A stretch of DNA of 64,000 nucleotides from Clusia tigrina (Eukaryota; Arthropoda; Insecta; Diptera; Clusiidae), in assembly GCA_920105625.2 (NCBI GenBank), contig OV050030.1:347307477-347371476 (forward strand), written 5' to 3'. Each line of letters opens with the position of its first letter. Position 1 is the stretch's first letter. Position numbers and translations under genes: made by a program. Below, piece after piece: positions 54,861 through 64,000 of the stretch. The notes below the pieces were generated by a model. It was not told the origin of the DNA and ran no database searches. It saw only the letters and a program-made list of their open reading frames with translations.

Positions 54861-54997
54861 TAACTTATACAAGCAGTGCAAAACATAGATCAAGAAATAG
54901 AAACAGGAAACCCACAATGTATTGAAGAGTAAGCTAATAACTATAACTTTGAATTTCAAGATGTATCCGATATTCATTTTTTAGAATAAATAAGTCT

Positions 54998-56530
54998 TTG
55001 TTGCTATACTTTGAATGCAAAACGAAGAGTAGAGAAATCCACAAAATTTTAGTCGACACAGGCTCGAACAAAAACTACGTACAACCTAAATTAGCCAAAA
55101 AGATAATAAAAAATTACGAATGCTTTTACGCAATTTCAGTAGGCGGAAAAATCAAAATCACGCACCACACCTTTATAAATTTGTTTAATATTAATGATAT
55201 TCCACTTAAACTTTATTTACTCCCATCCCTTACATCGTTCCATGCCATATTGGGCAATGATACAACTCTCAGCTGTTATTCATACAAAAGACAATTTTCT
55301 GGTAATTCAAGATAGAATAAAAATAAAATTAAAACAATTAGTTTCACAAACCGTAAATTTTATAAATATATTATTTGAATGTCAAAATCACACAATGCAG
55401 ACACTTATAAAAAACAACACACAACTTTTTTTCGAACCAGACGAGAGATTGACCTATACAACTAAAGTCTTAGCAACAATTAGAATAAATGCCGACACCC
55501 CCGTTTACTCCAAATCATACCCATACCCTATGTCCTTAAAAGAAGAAATCGAGAAAGAAATCAATAAACTTTTAAATGATGGCATTATTAGAGTCTCAAA
55601 ATCTCCATATAATTTCCCAGTACCAAAGAAACAGGATGCGTCAAAAGAGAAACAATACAGAATGGTCATTGATTATAGGAAGTTAAATGCAGTGTCGAAG
55701 GAATCTGATGTCGAAAACCAGCATTTTCAATAAAAGAAGGAAAATATGAATTTACCAGGTTGCCATTGGGTTTAAAGAATGCGCCTGCGATTTTTCAACT
55801 TGCACTCGACGACATTCTCAGAGAGCACATCGGAAGAATAAGCTTTGTCTATATAGGCGACATAGTAATATTCAGTCCAGATGAAAAATTTCACGCAGAT
55901 CATATCTCCAAGCTTTTCGAAACTGTACACAAAAGCCAATATGAAAGTACAGGTTGACAAATTTAAAAAAAAAAATGGAATATTTAGGTTTTATTATATC
56001 TTCTCAAGGTGTTTCCACAAATCCAATAAAAGTTCAAGCAATAGTCAACATCCCGTATCCCAAAACATGAAAAGAGCTGCGTTCATTTTTAGGGCTCTCG
56101 GGTTACTACCGAAGATTCGTCATGGATTATGCAAAAATCGCGAAACCGTTAACAACATTACTTCGCGGAGAGGACGGAAGAGTATCTAGGAATTTTTCTA
56201 AAAAGAAGGCCATCGATTTAAACGAAAACGCAGAAAAGGCGTTTGATCAAATAAAGAAAGCATTAATTTCAAAATAAGTCTTATTAGCATACCCAAACTA
56301 CAACTGACTACGGATGCCTCGAACTACACCATTGGCGCAGTATTAGTACAAGACAATAGACTCTATTGAATAGACCAATAAATAACCTTTTTTGAACACT
56401 CAGTGAAACCGAGGAAACATATGCCGAGCGCTAACGAGCGCGAGCTTTTAGCCATTATATGGGCTCTGAAAACTTTTCTTTCAATAGCCGCTCATTCAGA
56501 TGAAAGCTCATCTCATAATTTAATCACTAC
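54998..56530 (+). pseudogene. Element B protease, reverse transcriptase and RNase H
   Basis: Protease at 54998-55290: KILVDTGSNKNYVQPKLAKK and LTSFHAILGNDT. RT begins in the overlapping frame at 55194 (NHTMQTLIKNNTQLFFEPDE, YPYPMSLKEEIEKEINKLLN, DGIIRVSKSPYNFPVPKK, YRMVIDYRKLNAVS). The next block with the first catalytic Asp is deleted, and the reading passes directly to KESDVE and a frameshift. It resumes at 55760 with RLPLGLKNAPAIFQ and YIGDIVIFSPDEK, where the YxDD box has Gly for its first Asp. Thumb sequence and RNase H (TTDASNYTIGAVLVQD, ERELLAIIWALKT) follow to 56530. Wording is gypsy/errantivirus-like. Confidence 0.86.
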
Positions 56531-56559
56531 AACAGAAGGAGAGTAGCAATAAACGTATT

Positions 56560-57600
56560 TAGAAATCAAATTTTCGTTGAAGTAGATGAAGAAAACACCT
56601 ATAAATTTTCTATTCCACATACCATAGACTCACAATTAAAAGACAAACATATTCAGAGCAAGATCTAATACACAACCTTAAACGATATCTTAACCCCTCT
56701 GTAATAAATGCACTATGTACATCAGAAAGTATTATGGGTATCATTCAAAACTTCTACCCAGACCATTTTAGAAATTATATAGTTAGATACACTCAGTTAA
56801 TTGTAAAAGATCTAGTAACACCAGAAGAGCAAGAGCAGAGCATTTTAGTAGAACACCGAACAGCTCTCCGTAATGCAATAGAGAACAAAAATCAACTACT
56901 AGAAAAATTCTATTTTCCTCATATTTTAAATAAAGTTAAAAATATTGTTAAACCGTGTAAAATCTGCAATGAACAAAAATATATCAGACATCCACCAAAT
57001 CCAGTTATTTCAGCAACTCCCATACCCCAATATCCAGGACAAATAGTACATCTAGACATTTACATAGCAGAAAAAAGACTTATTCTTACGGCAATAGACA
57101 AGTTTTCAAAATATGCCCAGACTAGAATCCTCGAGAAATATTACTTATTGACAACGAAAAAGCTTTCAACTCAGCATCGATAATGTTTATGTTAGAAGAC
57201 TAGCTAAAAATCAAGGTTTACAGAACACCACCATATATGAGTAATACCAATGTTCAAGTGGAAAGATTCCATTCTACATTATCAGAGATACTAAGGTGTA
57301 TAAAAAAGGAAAATATAAGCGAAAGATTTGAAGAACTTTTAGACAATGCTGTTTACAGATATAATTTTACCATACACTCAACGACAAAATACAAACGAAT
57401 AGAACTTTTTTTTGGACGAAGAGTTAACACAAACCCTGAAATTTACGAACAAATTAAACAGAACAACATACAGAAACTTGAAGCAAAACAAAATTTAGAC
57501 CTAAAATATCATAACAAAAATAGGAAGGACATAATAAACTACACCCTAGGACAGACAATTTACGTAAAATTAACAAAAGATATGGCACAAAATTAACACC
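56560..57600 (+). pseudogene. Element B integrase
   Basis: The zinc-binding region includes HRTALRNAIENKNQLLEKFY, FPHILNKVKNIVKPCKICNE and QYPGQIVHLDIYIAEKRLIL, with the first core Asp in LDIY. The frame breaks near 57140-57236 across the second catalytic block (IDNEKAFNSASIM). It resumes with SNTNVQVERFHSTLSEILRC, where Glu is the third catalytic residue. It ends with YTLGQTIYVKLTKDMAQN at 57596. The enzyme would join element DNA to the chromosome. The frame breaks make it non-functional. Confidence 0.85.
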
Positions 57601-57720
57601 AAGATACAAAACAGAAATTGTGAACGAAAATAGAACAGGCACAGTACTAAAAGAAACTGGCCGTATTATCCATAAAAGTTGAATCAGAAATTAATTACAG
57701 GTTACTTATAGCAGTCGCTA

Positions 57721-59338
57721 ATGGACAATTACAAATACTGGAGAAATAGTAAATCACAGCTTATTGCTATCGATATCGGAGCAGCAAAAATTCAAACAGG
57801 AACATTTAAAATTATACATATAATAGAAATAAGTAAATATAACGAAATTATTTACAACATTGAAAAAACAATAGATATTTTAAAAGACGATAATATTCTC
57901 TTATCGTTAATTAATCAAATAAAACTACATATGAAAAGGCTAAATATTCATAGTAAAATAGAAAAACGAGCAATTAATATATTAGACAGCCCATGGAAAT
58001 GGGTTACAGGCAGTGTGGCCGTTTGTCCATGAAGAAAATATGCTAAATCTCAACAAAAAAAATGCTAAAAGAGGCTCATTCTCTACAGAAAATAACTCAA
58101 TTTGTTGAAGAGTAATTAAATTTTTGGGCAATCTTAAGCGTAATTATTTAATTAGTTCTATCAAAAACTGTTTGCAAGTATCTCTTATAAGGTCTCAGTT
58201 TCTTCCGCTATTATACCACCATTTATTTTTGACTTTATGTAATCTTCAAAAGCAAACGAAAAATATGGAGTCGGCATTAAATACGGGTGCAGTGGGGAAT
58301 GGGTGTTCGAATAATTTTTGGGACCACTGTATATGAGAGTGTTGTTGCTTTGAACTTGTGGTTGACTCGTACAAAGTGTTGTGTATGCATAAAAGAATGC
58401 TTACCCTATGCTTAGACCGTTTACAAAAACAAAGGAGCACCGAGAGCATAGGCCGTGGGCACCGTTAAAATTGTAAATGTGTGGGTGTCTTGCTTGTCAG
58501 GGATGGAAATATTATGGGTACAAGATTTCATTTTGATTTACTATAGATGAGTTTTTGTATTAGATTCGATACACATTCTAGCTGTTAAAAATTAAATAAT
58601 GCTAAAAAATAGGCTAAATGCTAAACGCATTTTTTGGAAGCTAGACGAATGATTTTGAGGCTAAATTTTGCCTCGAAAATGCTAAAACGGCCACACTGGT
58701 TACAGGCACACCCGACCATTACAATATTGTAAAGTAACATATAAAATTATAAAAATTCAAGAAAATAGTACCAGTAAGTTTGAAATAAAAAATAATTTCG
58801 CTTTGAGATTTAAATACAAATTAGAATTTCGAAAGGAAGAAATAGTCAATATTGCTTACGCGATTCATTGAGCGGAAGCAATTATTGTAAATTCTTTTAT
58901 TATAGCTGATAGTTAAATAAGATTAGCAGAAGAAATGTTTAATAAAGAAATTATTCCTTACGTAAACATTGATGAATTTGCTGATGTTAAAATAGCAGCA
59001 AATAATAACAGTTGAATATATGTATATTATAAGCCTACCTACAACAAATACAGAAAATTGCAAAAAATTAGAAATTATACCAATAAAGAAACGGAAATAT
59101 ATTAACAAAATAGACCTCAAAAAGAGTTAAGTATGTTCTAATGGCATATACGGATTAAAAAAATGATTGTAAGAGTTTTAATAATTTGGCAATAGAAGAA
59201 AATAATAAAATAGAAAATATAACAAATAGTTCATGTATTCCACTATTACTTAAATGTAAAATTGCAAATTGTACTAAAATTAATAATAATAATATTGAAG
59301 AAATAGAAGAAATATTTGATGATATTACACTTTTGACT
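57721..59338 (+). pseudogene. Element B env N-terminal part, interrupted by a hAT-type MITE
   Basis: At 57721-58010 the reading includes AIDIGAAKIQTGTFKIIHII, NQIKLHMKRLNIHSKIEKRA and SPWKWVTG. This WKW region is typical of the envelope surface domain of 297/17.6/gypsy-type errantiviruses. The MITE (58011-58698) splits it just after WVTG. Beyond it, broken pieces continue in order to about 59338, where the reading ends at segment S. The C-terminal membrane part is not here but 5 kb upstream (51998-52542). Many stops are present. An envelope gene would allow cell-to-cell passage; this one is dead. Confidence 0.78.
58011..58698. mobile_element. hAT-type MITE, right-arm copy
   Basis: A 688-bp noncoding element with 14-bp TIRs CAGTGTGGCCGTTT and AAACGGCCACACTG. 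GTTACAGG lies on each side (58003-58010 and 58699-58706). The 8-bp duplication and the CAGTG end fit the hAT superfamily. Deleting the element and one duplication makes the env reading continuous across WVTG. Confidence 0.92.
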
Positions 59339-59523
59339 GATTAAGAACTAAAAAAAAACAGAACAAAGGGCAAATATAAATTATTATAAATATTATTTTG
59401 AGTTGTATTAGTTGTTGTATGAGTTGCTGTATCTATCGTAGTAAATAATTTTGTTTTGAAAAAATAATAAATTAAAAAAACAAAAAAAATAAAAAATAAA
59501 GGGCACTTGAGTTTTTTCTTATT
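59339..59523 (+). repeat. Segment S, right-arm copy
   Basis: Starts GATTAAGAACTAAAAAAAAA and ends GAGTTTTTTCTTATT. The inverted partner of 26161-26345; see also 35247-35412. No coding potential. Confidence 0.75.
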
Positions 59524-59639
59524 ACGAAAAAAATGGCAAAGCTCTAAAATAGCGGCCAAAATTTAGAAAAAAACAACACTGTTTATTCATTTTGACACTT
59601 TTGTAGATCGTGAGAGACCGAAATTTGGAGAGCGGTCTT

Positions 59640-60318
59640 CTATTAATAATACCTTGTAAATATATTTTGATCTTCATCAGATATGTTGAGGGTGACCGTG
59701 AAGGTCTCGTTATCTATTTTACTTAAGTGTCGCATTAAAAAATCTCTACCTAAAAGACCATTTGTGTGTAATCACTGAGCAAACAATACATATAAAGAGC
59801 TATAATCGCGAAAATAGTGGTTTAATAAATTTTTCAGCGCTAGATCCCAATGCACAGCGTGTTTCATAGGCGTAGATCCCATACAACAACAATTACCAGT
59901 GATTTCATTAAACCACAATTTTCGCGATTAGGGCTCTCTATACGTATTGTTTGCTAAGTGGTGTAATGGAAGATCTTCACTCACAATATGAAAAGAGTGG
60001 TATACACAATTTAAGGGTGGATGTGCAAAGAGCGGATATCTCATGATTGGTTATACCAGTGAAACGTGTTGTATTAATCTTTCTTATGATTAAATTGTCA
60101 AATATATGAGAGTTTTTACAGATGACTCCACCTGCTGCAGTGTGTATTAATTATGAGTACTGTGGACTCTAGCACTAATATATTTAAGAGAAATGTAATT
60201 AGCGAGCTCTTTGCTAATTGTGAAAATGTTTTTTATTCGTCGTGGCGTGTATCCTTCGTTCGATTCCCTCGAATCATATTCGTTTTCCTAATCTTGAAGG
60301 AGATGAACACGACGATTT
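59640..60318 (-). pseudogene. Inverted copy of element A protease with MITE
   Basis: On the - strand this repeats A protease pieces, including the LLGRDFL block near 59735, and the second half beyond the MITE. From the MITE outwards (about 59880-60318) it differs from the left copy in many positions and has an extra block of about 45 bases. Gag sequence that lies upstream on the left is absent here. Confidence 0.75.
59779..59954. mobile_element. MITE in A protease, right-arm copy
   Basis: The counterpart of 25727-25905. The distal TIR differs: TTTCGCGATTAGGGCTC here against TTTCACGCTCTTTAGGGCTC (reverse complement) on the left. This is where divergence between the arms begins. Confidence 0.72.
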
Positions 60319-60535
60319 AAAATAAAGCGCAAATTGTAACAAAATAAACTTTAAGCCTAATATTAAATGTGTAAATTGCAATAATTCAATAAAGTTAGTT
60401 ATTTTAATTTAACCAGCGATTGTTTGATTACTACACGACCCAGTGGTACGAATTCGAGTACAGAGAGTTAGAGTAAATTCTCAGGACGACAATTTCGTAA
60501 CCGAATAATTTGTCAAGAGGGCAATCTCGTAACAA
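60319..60535 (+). repeat. Element C 5' LTR, 3' part
   Basis: The sequence ending TCTCGTAACA just before the primer-binding site, with AATAAAGTTAGTTATTTTAA near 60389, is the R-U5 part of an LTR. The LTR start cannot be fixed because it lies against the end of the inverted repeat, and the second LTR is outside the window. Confidence 0.6.
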
Positions 60536-60553
60536 TTGGAATCAGAAGTGGGG
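60536..60553 (+). promoter_or_regulatory. Probable primer-binding site of element C
   Basis: TTGGAATCAGAAGTGGGG lies between the LTR end and the gag start, 20 bases upstream of the leader. The tRNA used cannot be named with confidence. Confidence 0.5.
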
Positions 60554-60573
60554 TTGTGTATTTGTAATAAACA

Positions 60574-61938
60574 ATGGTTAAATTTGAAAAACTGAAATTG
60601 GAGCAGCTCAAGAAAAAACTTGAGCGCTTAATTTTGCAAACACAAGGGTTTAAAGCGGAGCTGCATGTGCGATTAAGAAGCACTTAAGAGGAGCAAGGTA
60701 TAGACGTCGATGAGCATGAATTCCAATGTGAAGAGCCAACGACATCTCGACACGAAGAAACACCGCAAGAAACTAACACTGGTGACTTTGACATGAGTGC
60801 ACTTATCGGGATAATAGAGACGTAGCTACAACAAAGTGCCCAATCAGCCGAAGAGAGGATGCAGCAGCAGTTACAACAAAATTCTCAAGCAGCCGATGAG
60901 AAGATGCAGTTGTGAGATGAGAAGATACAGCAGAAATTACAACAAAATGCTGAATCCGTCGAAAAGAGTGTTGCATCCGTCAAACAGGACATCAAAGAAT
61001 GCAGCAGCGTTTACACCGAAGTGAAACACGATTTATTCAACTAGCGGAACAGAACTGACAGATGAAAGAAATGTCCGAGATGGTAACAGGAAGGCTTGAG
61101 ATATTGAGACACGGCAGGAATCGTTCGAAAAATCTGTAGAACAAAAATTCATTGCGAACGAGCAGAAGCAGAACGATTTTAAGCAACAAATAGAGCAAAG
61201 AATTCACCTACTAAAGGGAGGTGCATTGCCTGTGCCAGCTTTATCCTCATGGAATCAGCTTCTGATGGAATCACGACATTTAGTGTCTTCAGAATGCAGT
61301 TTGAGACTACCGCTAACACAAATGGTTGGAGTGCTCGCGAAAAAGTGGCTGCTTTAATCGTTTCGTTGAAAGGTGCTGCCGCTGATGTGATTCAAACTAT
61401 CTCAGAAAGTGAGCGAGACTGCTTTGAAAATTTGATGAATGCCGTTCAGCGCAAGTATGGTAGTGAGCATCGGAATCATTTGTAGCAAGTAGAGTTCCGA
61501 ACACGTGTACAAAAGAGTATTGAGTCTCTACAACAGTTTACGGTGGAAGTGGAACGGTTGGGTCATCTTGTCTACCCAGGAGAGATTACTGAGAGGTGTA
61601 TGATGGACACATTCATATGTGGCATTCGCGATGCGGAGATAAAGCGTTCTGCGATAACTAATCCGAAAGCTACATATATGGAGACAGCAGCTAGCGTTTT
61701 GTTATCAGATACAGTTGCATTGGTGTGTCGGTCAGAATGCACAGCCCGTCAGATAAGAGTCGAGAACAGACAAAGTTTCACGGGCAAATGCTTTACCTGC
61801 GGAGAGGTCGAACACATGGTTCGTAATTATCAGTCGAGACGGAAACGTTCTAGATCCCGCTCACCGGTAGGACCGCCAAAACAAGTCAGATTCCAAAATA
61901 GGGAATCAAAAAATGTTGATAAGCCGTCGAAAAACTAG
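60574..61938 (+). pseudogene. Element C gag with SAP domain and zinc knuckle
   Basis: The ATG at 60574 begins MVKFEKLKLEQLKKKLERLI and QTQGFKAELHVRLRS, an SAP-like DNA-binding helix pair. A Gln-rich coiled-coil-like part follows (EERMQQQLQQNSQAADEKMQ). Capsid at 61249-61700: FETTANTNGWSAREKVAALI, VSLKGAAADVIQTISESERD, VYPGEITERCMMDTFICGIR. The knuckle near 61791 reads CFTCGEVEHMVRNYQ, so its last Cys is replaced by Tyr. Then a basic RSRSRSPV tail. Stops at about 60686, 60915 and 61483-61485 break it. Confidence 0.82.
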
Positions 61939-61999
61939 ATGGAGTCAGTCTCGAGGGGCTTGATCTGACTCCCATAACATGTAGCCCCAGAATCTTCGT

Positions 62000-62317
62000 T
62001 TCTCAGATGGCATGTAAAATCAACAGCCTAACTATCGACAGCGTAGTAAATGGAAAAAATTCGTGGTTCAATTGGATACGGGCGCATCACATTCCATAAT
62101 TAGAAGGGATCTCGTTCGGGAAATCGAGCTGCTTCTGGGAATAAGATTGCGTACGGCAACTGGTGATGATACACCGGAACTGGGAAAAGTTACACGGAAA
62201 ATCACTATCGGCACCACAACAGTGAAGCACGAGTTTGTAGTTGCGGATATTGTGGACGAATTTATCTTAGGTGTGGATTTTATGCTTCGGAATGGATTCA
62301 CCCTAGATTTCAAATGA
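62000..62317 (+). pseudogene. Element C protease
   Basis: VQLDTGASHSIIRRDLVREI with the catalytic DTGA, then VADIVDEFILGVDFMLRNGF with the second conserved box. Aspartic protease of Ty3/gypsy type, in a different frame from gag and RT. Catalytic residues are kept. Confidence 0.85.
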
Positions 62318-63590
62318 CACATGTTGAAATACAGAAATTCCGTTATCCGTTGGTGAGGATACGTATGGAGGTATCCGACAAGCCATTGTATCGCGGCGGA
62401 CAAAAATCCCAGCAAAGTCAGAGGCAGTTATATGGGAAAAATGGACAAGTTGTGGGTTCTGGAGAATGATGAAAAATTTGCACTGGATGACATCATAATA
62501 GGAAAACTTTCGTTGAAGAACAGCAGAACAGAATAGTGCCAATAGGAGTGGTCAATATTGAAAATTCCGGTAGAACCATAGAGAAAGGACAGATAATTGA
62601 AAATTGCCGGGCAATTTCGGCAATTGTAAACTGTAAAAGCCAGCCGCGAGACACAAAAATGAAGATACCAGCTAATAAAAAGGCACTCGACGATCCGACG
62701 AAAGAATGGAGTAAAGACTTATCCAAAGAGCAGAGGCAGACGGCCAGCCAACTTTTGGCAAGACATTGGTCAGTGTTTGCTGAAAAGGTTAAAAACGAAG
62801 GCAGAACAAAGATGGTGAAACACACAATCAACACTGGTGATGCCAAATCCATTCGTCTAGCATCAAGAAGAGTACCTCTGGCAAAGAGAGCAGAGGTGAA
62901 TGCGTTGCTGAAGGAAATGCATCAGAACAACGTCATTGAGCCTTCAGCCAGCCCCTGGAGTTCTCCAGTGGTGCTATTCAAGATGAAGGATGGCTCCACA
63001 CGTTTCTGTGTAGATTATCGTAAAATAAATGAGGTAACGAAGAAAGATAGTTATCCATTACCTCGCATCGACGATACGTTGGACACACTTTCTGGTTCAA
63101 ATTGGTTTTCAACGCTGGATTTACAAAGCGGATATTAGCAAGTGGCAGTTGACGAACAAGACAAGGAAAAGACAGCATTCAGTGCCGGTGATGACTATGG
63201 CAATTATTGGTAATGCCATTCGGGCTGTGTAATGCTCCAGCTACATTTGAAGGCCTAATGGAACATGTGCTAAAGGTTCTCCACTGGAAAACCTATCTGG
63301 TGTACCTAGATGACATCATCTTTATTGGAAAGGACTTCGAGGACCACTTGAAGACTTTGGAAGAAGTATTGATGCGCAAGAAATGCTCGTTCTTCAAGAA
63401 AGAAGTCGAGTACCTTGAACATAAATTCGCACCTGAAAGAGTACACACAGATCCAGATAAGATAGACTCAGGAAGTAGTGGCCAAGACCAACTATTTTGC
63501 ATGAGCTACGCAGCTTCTTGGGTCTTTGCACCTATTACAGACGCTTTGTTCCAAGCTTTCCAGGCGTGGCTGGTAGTCTGCATGCATTAA
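62318..63590 (+). pseudogene. Element C reverse transcriptase
   Basis: After a linker (62536-62850), RT reads PLAKRAEVNALLKEMHQNNV, SPWSSPVVLFKMKDGSTRFC, VDYRKINEVTKKDSYPLPRI and FSTLDLQSGY. A TAG at 63136-63138 falls on the position usually held by Trp. A frameshift precedes MPFGLCNAPATFEGLMEHVL. YLVYLDDIIFIGKDFEDHLK has an intact YLDD box. The thumb frame breaks after 63450. Few lesions compared with elements A and B, so this copy is younger. Confidence 0.86.
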
Positions 63591-64000
63591 CGAGGAAGAA
63601 TTGTCCTTTTGAGTGGAAAAGCGAACAGGAGAAGGCATTCAACAGTTTGAAAGAGCTATTGTGTACAGCTCCGATCCTTGCCTATCCAATACCGGGCGAA
63701 CAATTTATTTTGGATACAGATGCAAGTGGATTCGGGATTGGAGGTGTTCTGTCGCAAGTTATTGACGGACATGAAAGAGTCATAGCCTACTTCAGCAAGA
63801 TCTTATCAAATCCAGAGCGAAATTACTGTGTAACACGGAGAGAACTTTTGGCGGTTATGCAGTGCGTGAAGCACTTTAACAAGTACTTGTATGGACAAAA
63901 GTTCTTGTTGAGAACGGATCACGCTGTTCTGCGCTGGCTATTAAAGTTCAAAAATCCCGAAGGTCAGGTTGCGAGATGGATTGAGAGACTCCAAAGCTAC
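63591..64000 (+). pseudogene. Element C RNase H, cut by the window end
   Basis: The reading gives CPFEWKSEQEKAFNSLKELL, FILDTDASGFGIGGVLSQVI, ERNYCVTRRELLAVMQCVKH and FLLRTDHAVLRWLLKFKNPE, then QVARWIERLQSY at the end of the window. The Asp, Glu and Asp positions of RNase H are present. Integrase would lie to the right of the window. Confidence 0.85.

Larger units (their letters stand above)
50432..60318. repeat. Right arm of giant inverted repeat
   Basis: The reverse complement of 25408-35248. It begins at ATTGCACATGGGCAATGCAC and ends at CGACGATTT. Inner and middle parts differ by only a handful of bases as read here. The last 350 bases differ much more and carry an extra block of about 45 bases near 60247-60292. 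After 60318 the sequence is unrelated to the left side. Confidence 0.95.

Noticed and set aside
58124..58336. 70-residue + strand frame inside the hAT-type MITE
   Set aside because: It spans the Tc1-like end inside a noncoding MITE and ends there; no transposase motif is visible.
25408..60318. The inverted repeat as LTRs or TIRs of one giant transposon
   Set aside because: LTRs would be direct repeats; the arms contain internal element boundaries and unrelated outer flanks, and no target duplication was found.

Overview
This window carries no recognisable host gene. It is a densely nested graveyard of eukaryotic transposable elements. The set of families suggests a higher fly: copia-like, gypsy-group and Kabuki-like LTR elements, R1-like and LOA-like LINEs, mariner, PIF/Harbinger, hAT-type and other MITEs, and a tRNA-derived SINE. 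A tephritid or a related fly is my guess, not something the sequence proves. Nearly every reading frame is broken by stops, frameshifts, deletions or insertions.

Layout, 1 to 24.4 kb. A 17.6/297-like gypsy pol (element D, + strand) is split by a copia-like composite (607-4151) flanked by a 5-bp duplication, GGATG. D is then cut by a mariner fragment (4944-5345), which is fused to the broken end of a LOA-like LINE on the - strand (5345 to about 11300). That LINE is itself split by a 5'-truncated R1-like LINE (5668-7860) flanked by a 12-bp duplication. A tRNA-derived SINE, a short tandem repeat, a gypsy RNase H scrap and a GTGGGCGTGG-rich noncoding stretch follow. A long-LTR gypsy element (G1, about 13.7-20.1 kb) keeps gag and protease only. 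A Kabuki-like element (14742-16258, CTAAG duplication) sits inside its 5' LTR. A decayed LINE, an R1-type 3' tail, a deleted mariner (21783-22931) and a minus-strand gypsy RT scrap complete this part.

Layout, 24.4 to 60.3 kb. The dominant structure is a very large inverted repeat, with arms 25408-35248 and 50432-60318 and a spacer of about 15.2 kb. The arms read almost identically although their contents are old and dead. Each arm carries a gypsy/errantivirus-like element (B) in the rearranged order env C-terminus, LTR, gag, protease, RT, integrase, env N-terminus. Each arm also carries a hAT-type MITE, a probable solo LTR and a piece of the protease of another gypsy element (A). Element A can be followed on the + strand through the left arm and the spacer: gag 24.6, protease 25.5, linker 35.8, RT 48.7-50.3 kb. 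This suggests that the left arm is the original and the right arm the inverted copy. The spacer holds a PIF/Harbinger element (TIRs near 36172 and 48709) that hosts a mariner, a second LOA-like LINE (about 40.0-45.25 kb) and a satellite-like array (45311-46978).

Layout, 60.3 kb to the end. A further Ty3/gypsy element (C, + strand) begins here. It has an LTR end, a primer-binding site, a SAP-domain gag, protease, RT and RNase H, and it runs off the window.

The nesting gives a relative order of events. No cooperating gene system is visible. The most unusual feature is the young inverted duplication of old transposon DNA, which is either a real foldback locus able to yield dsRNA or an assembly artefact. 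The two can be told apart with long reads.
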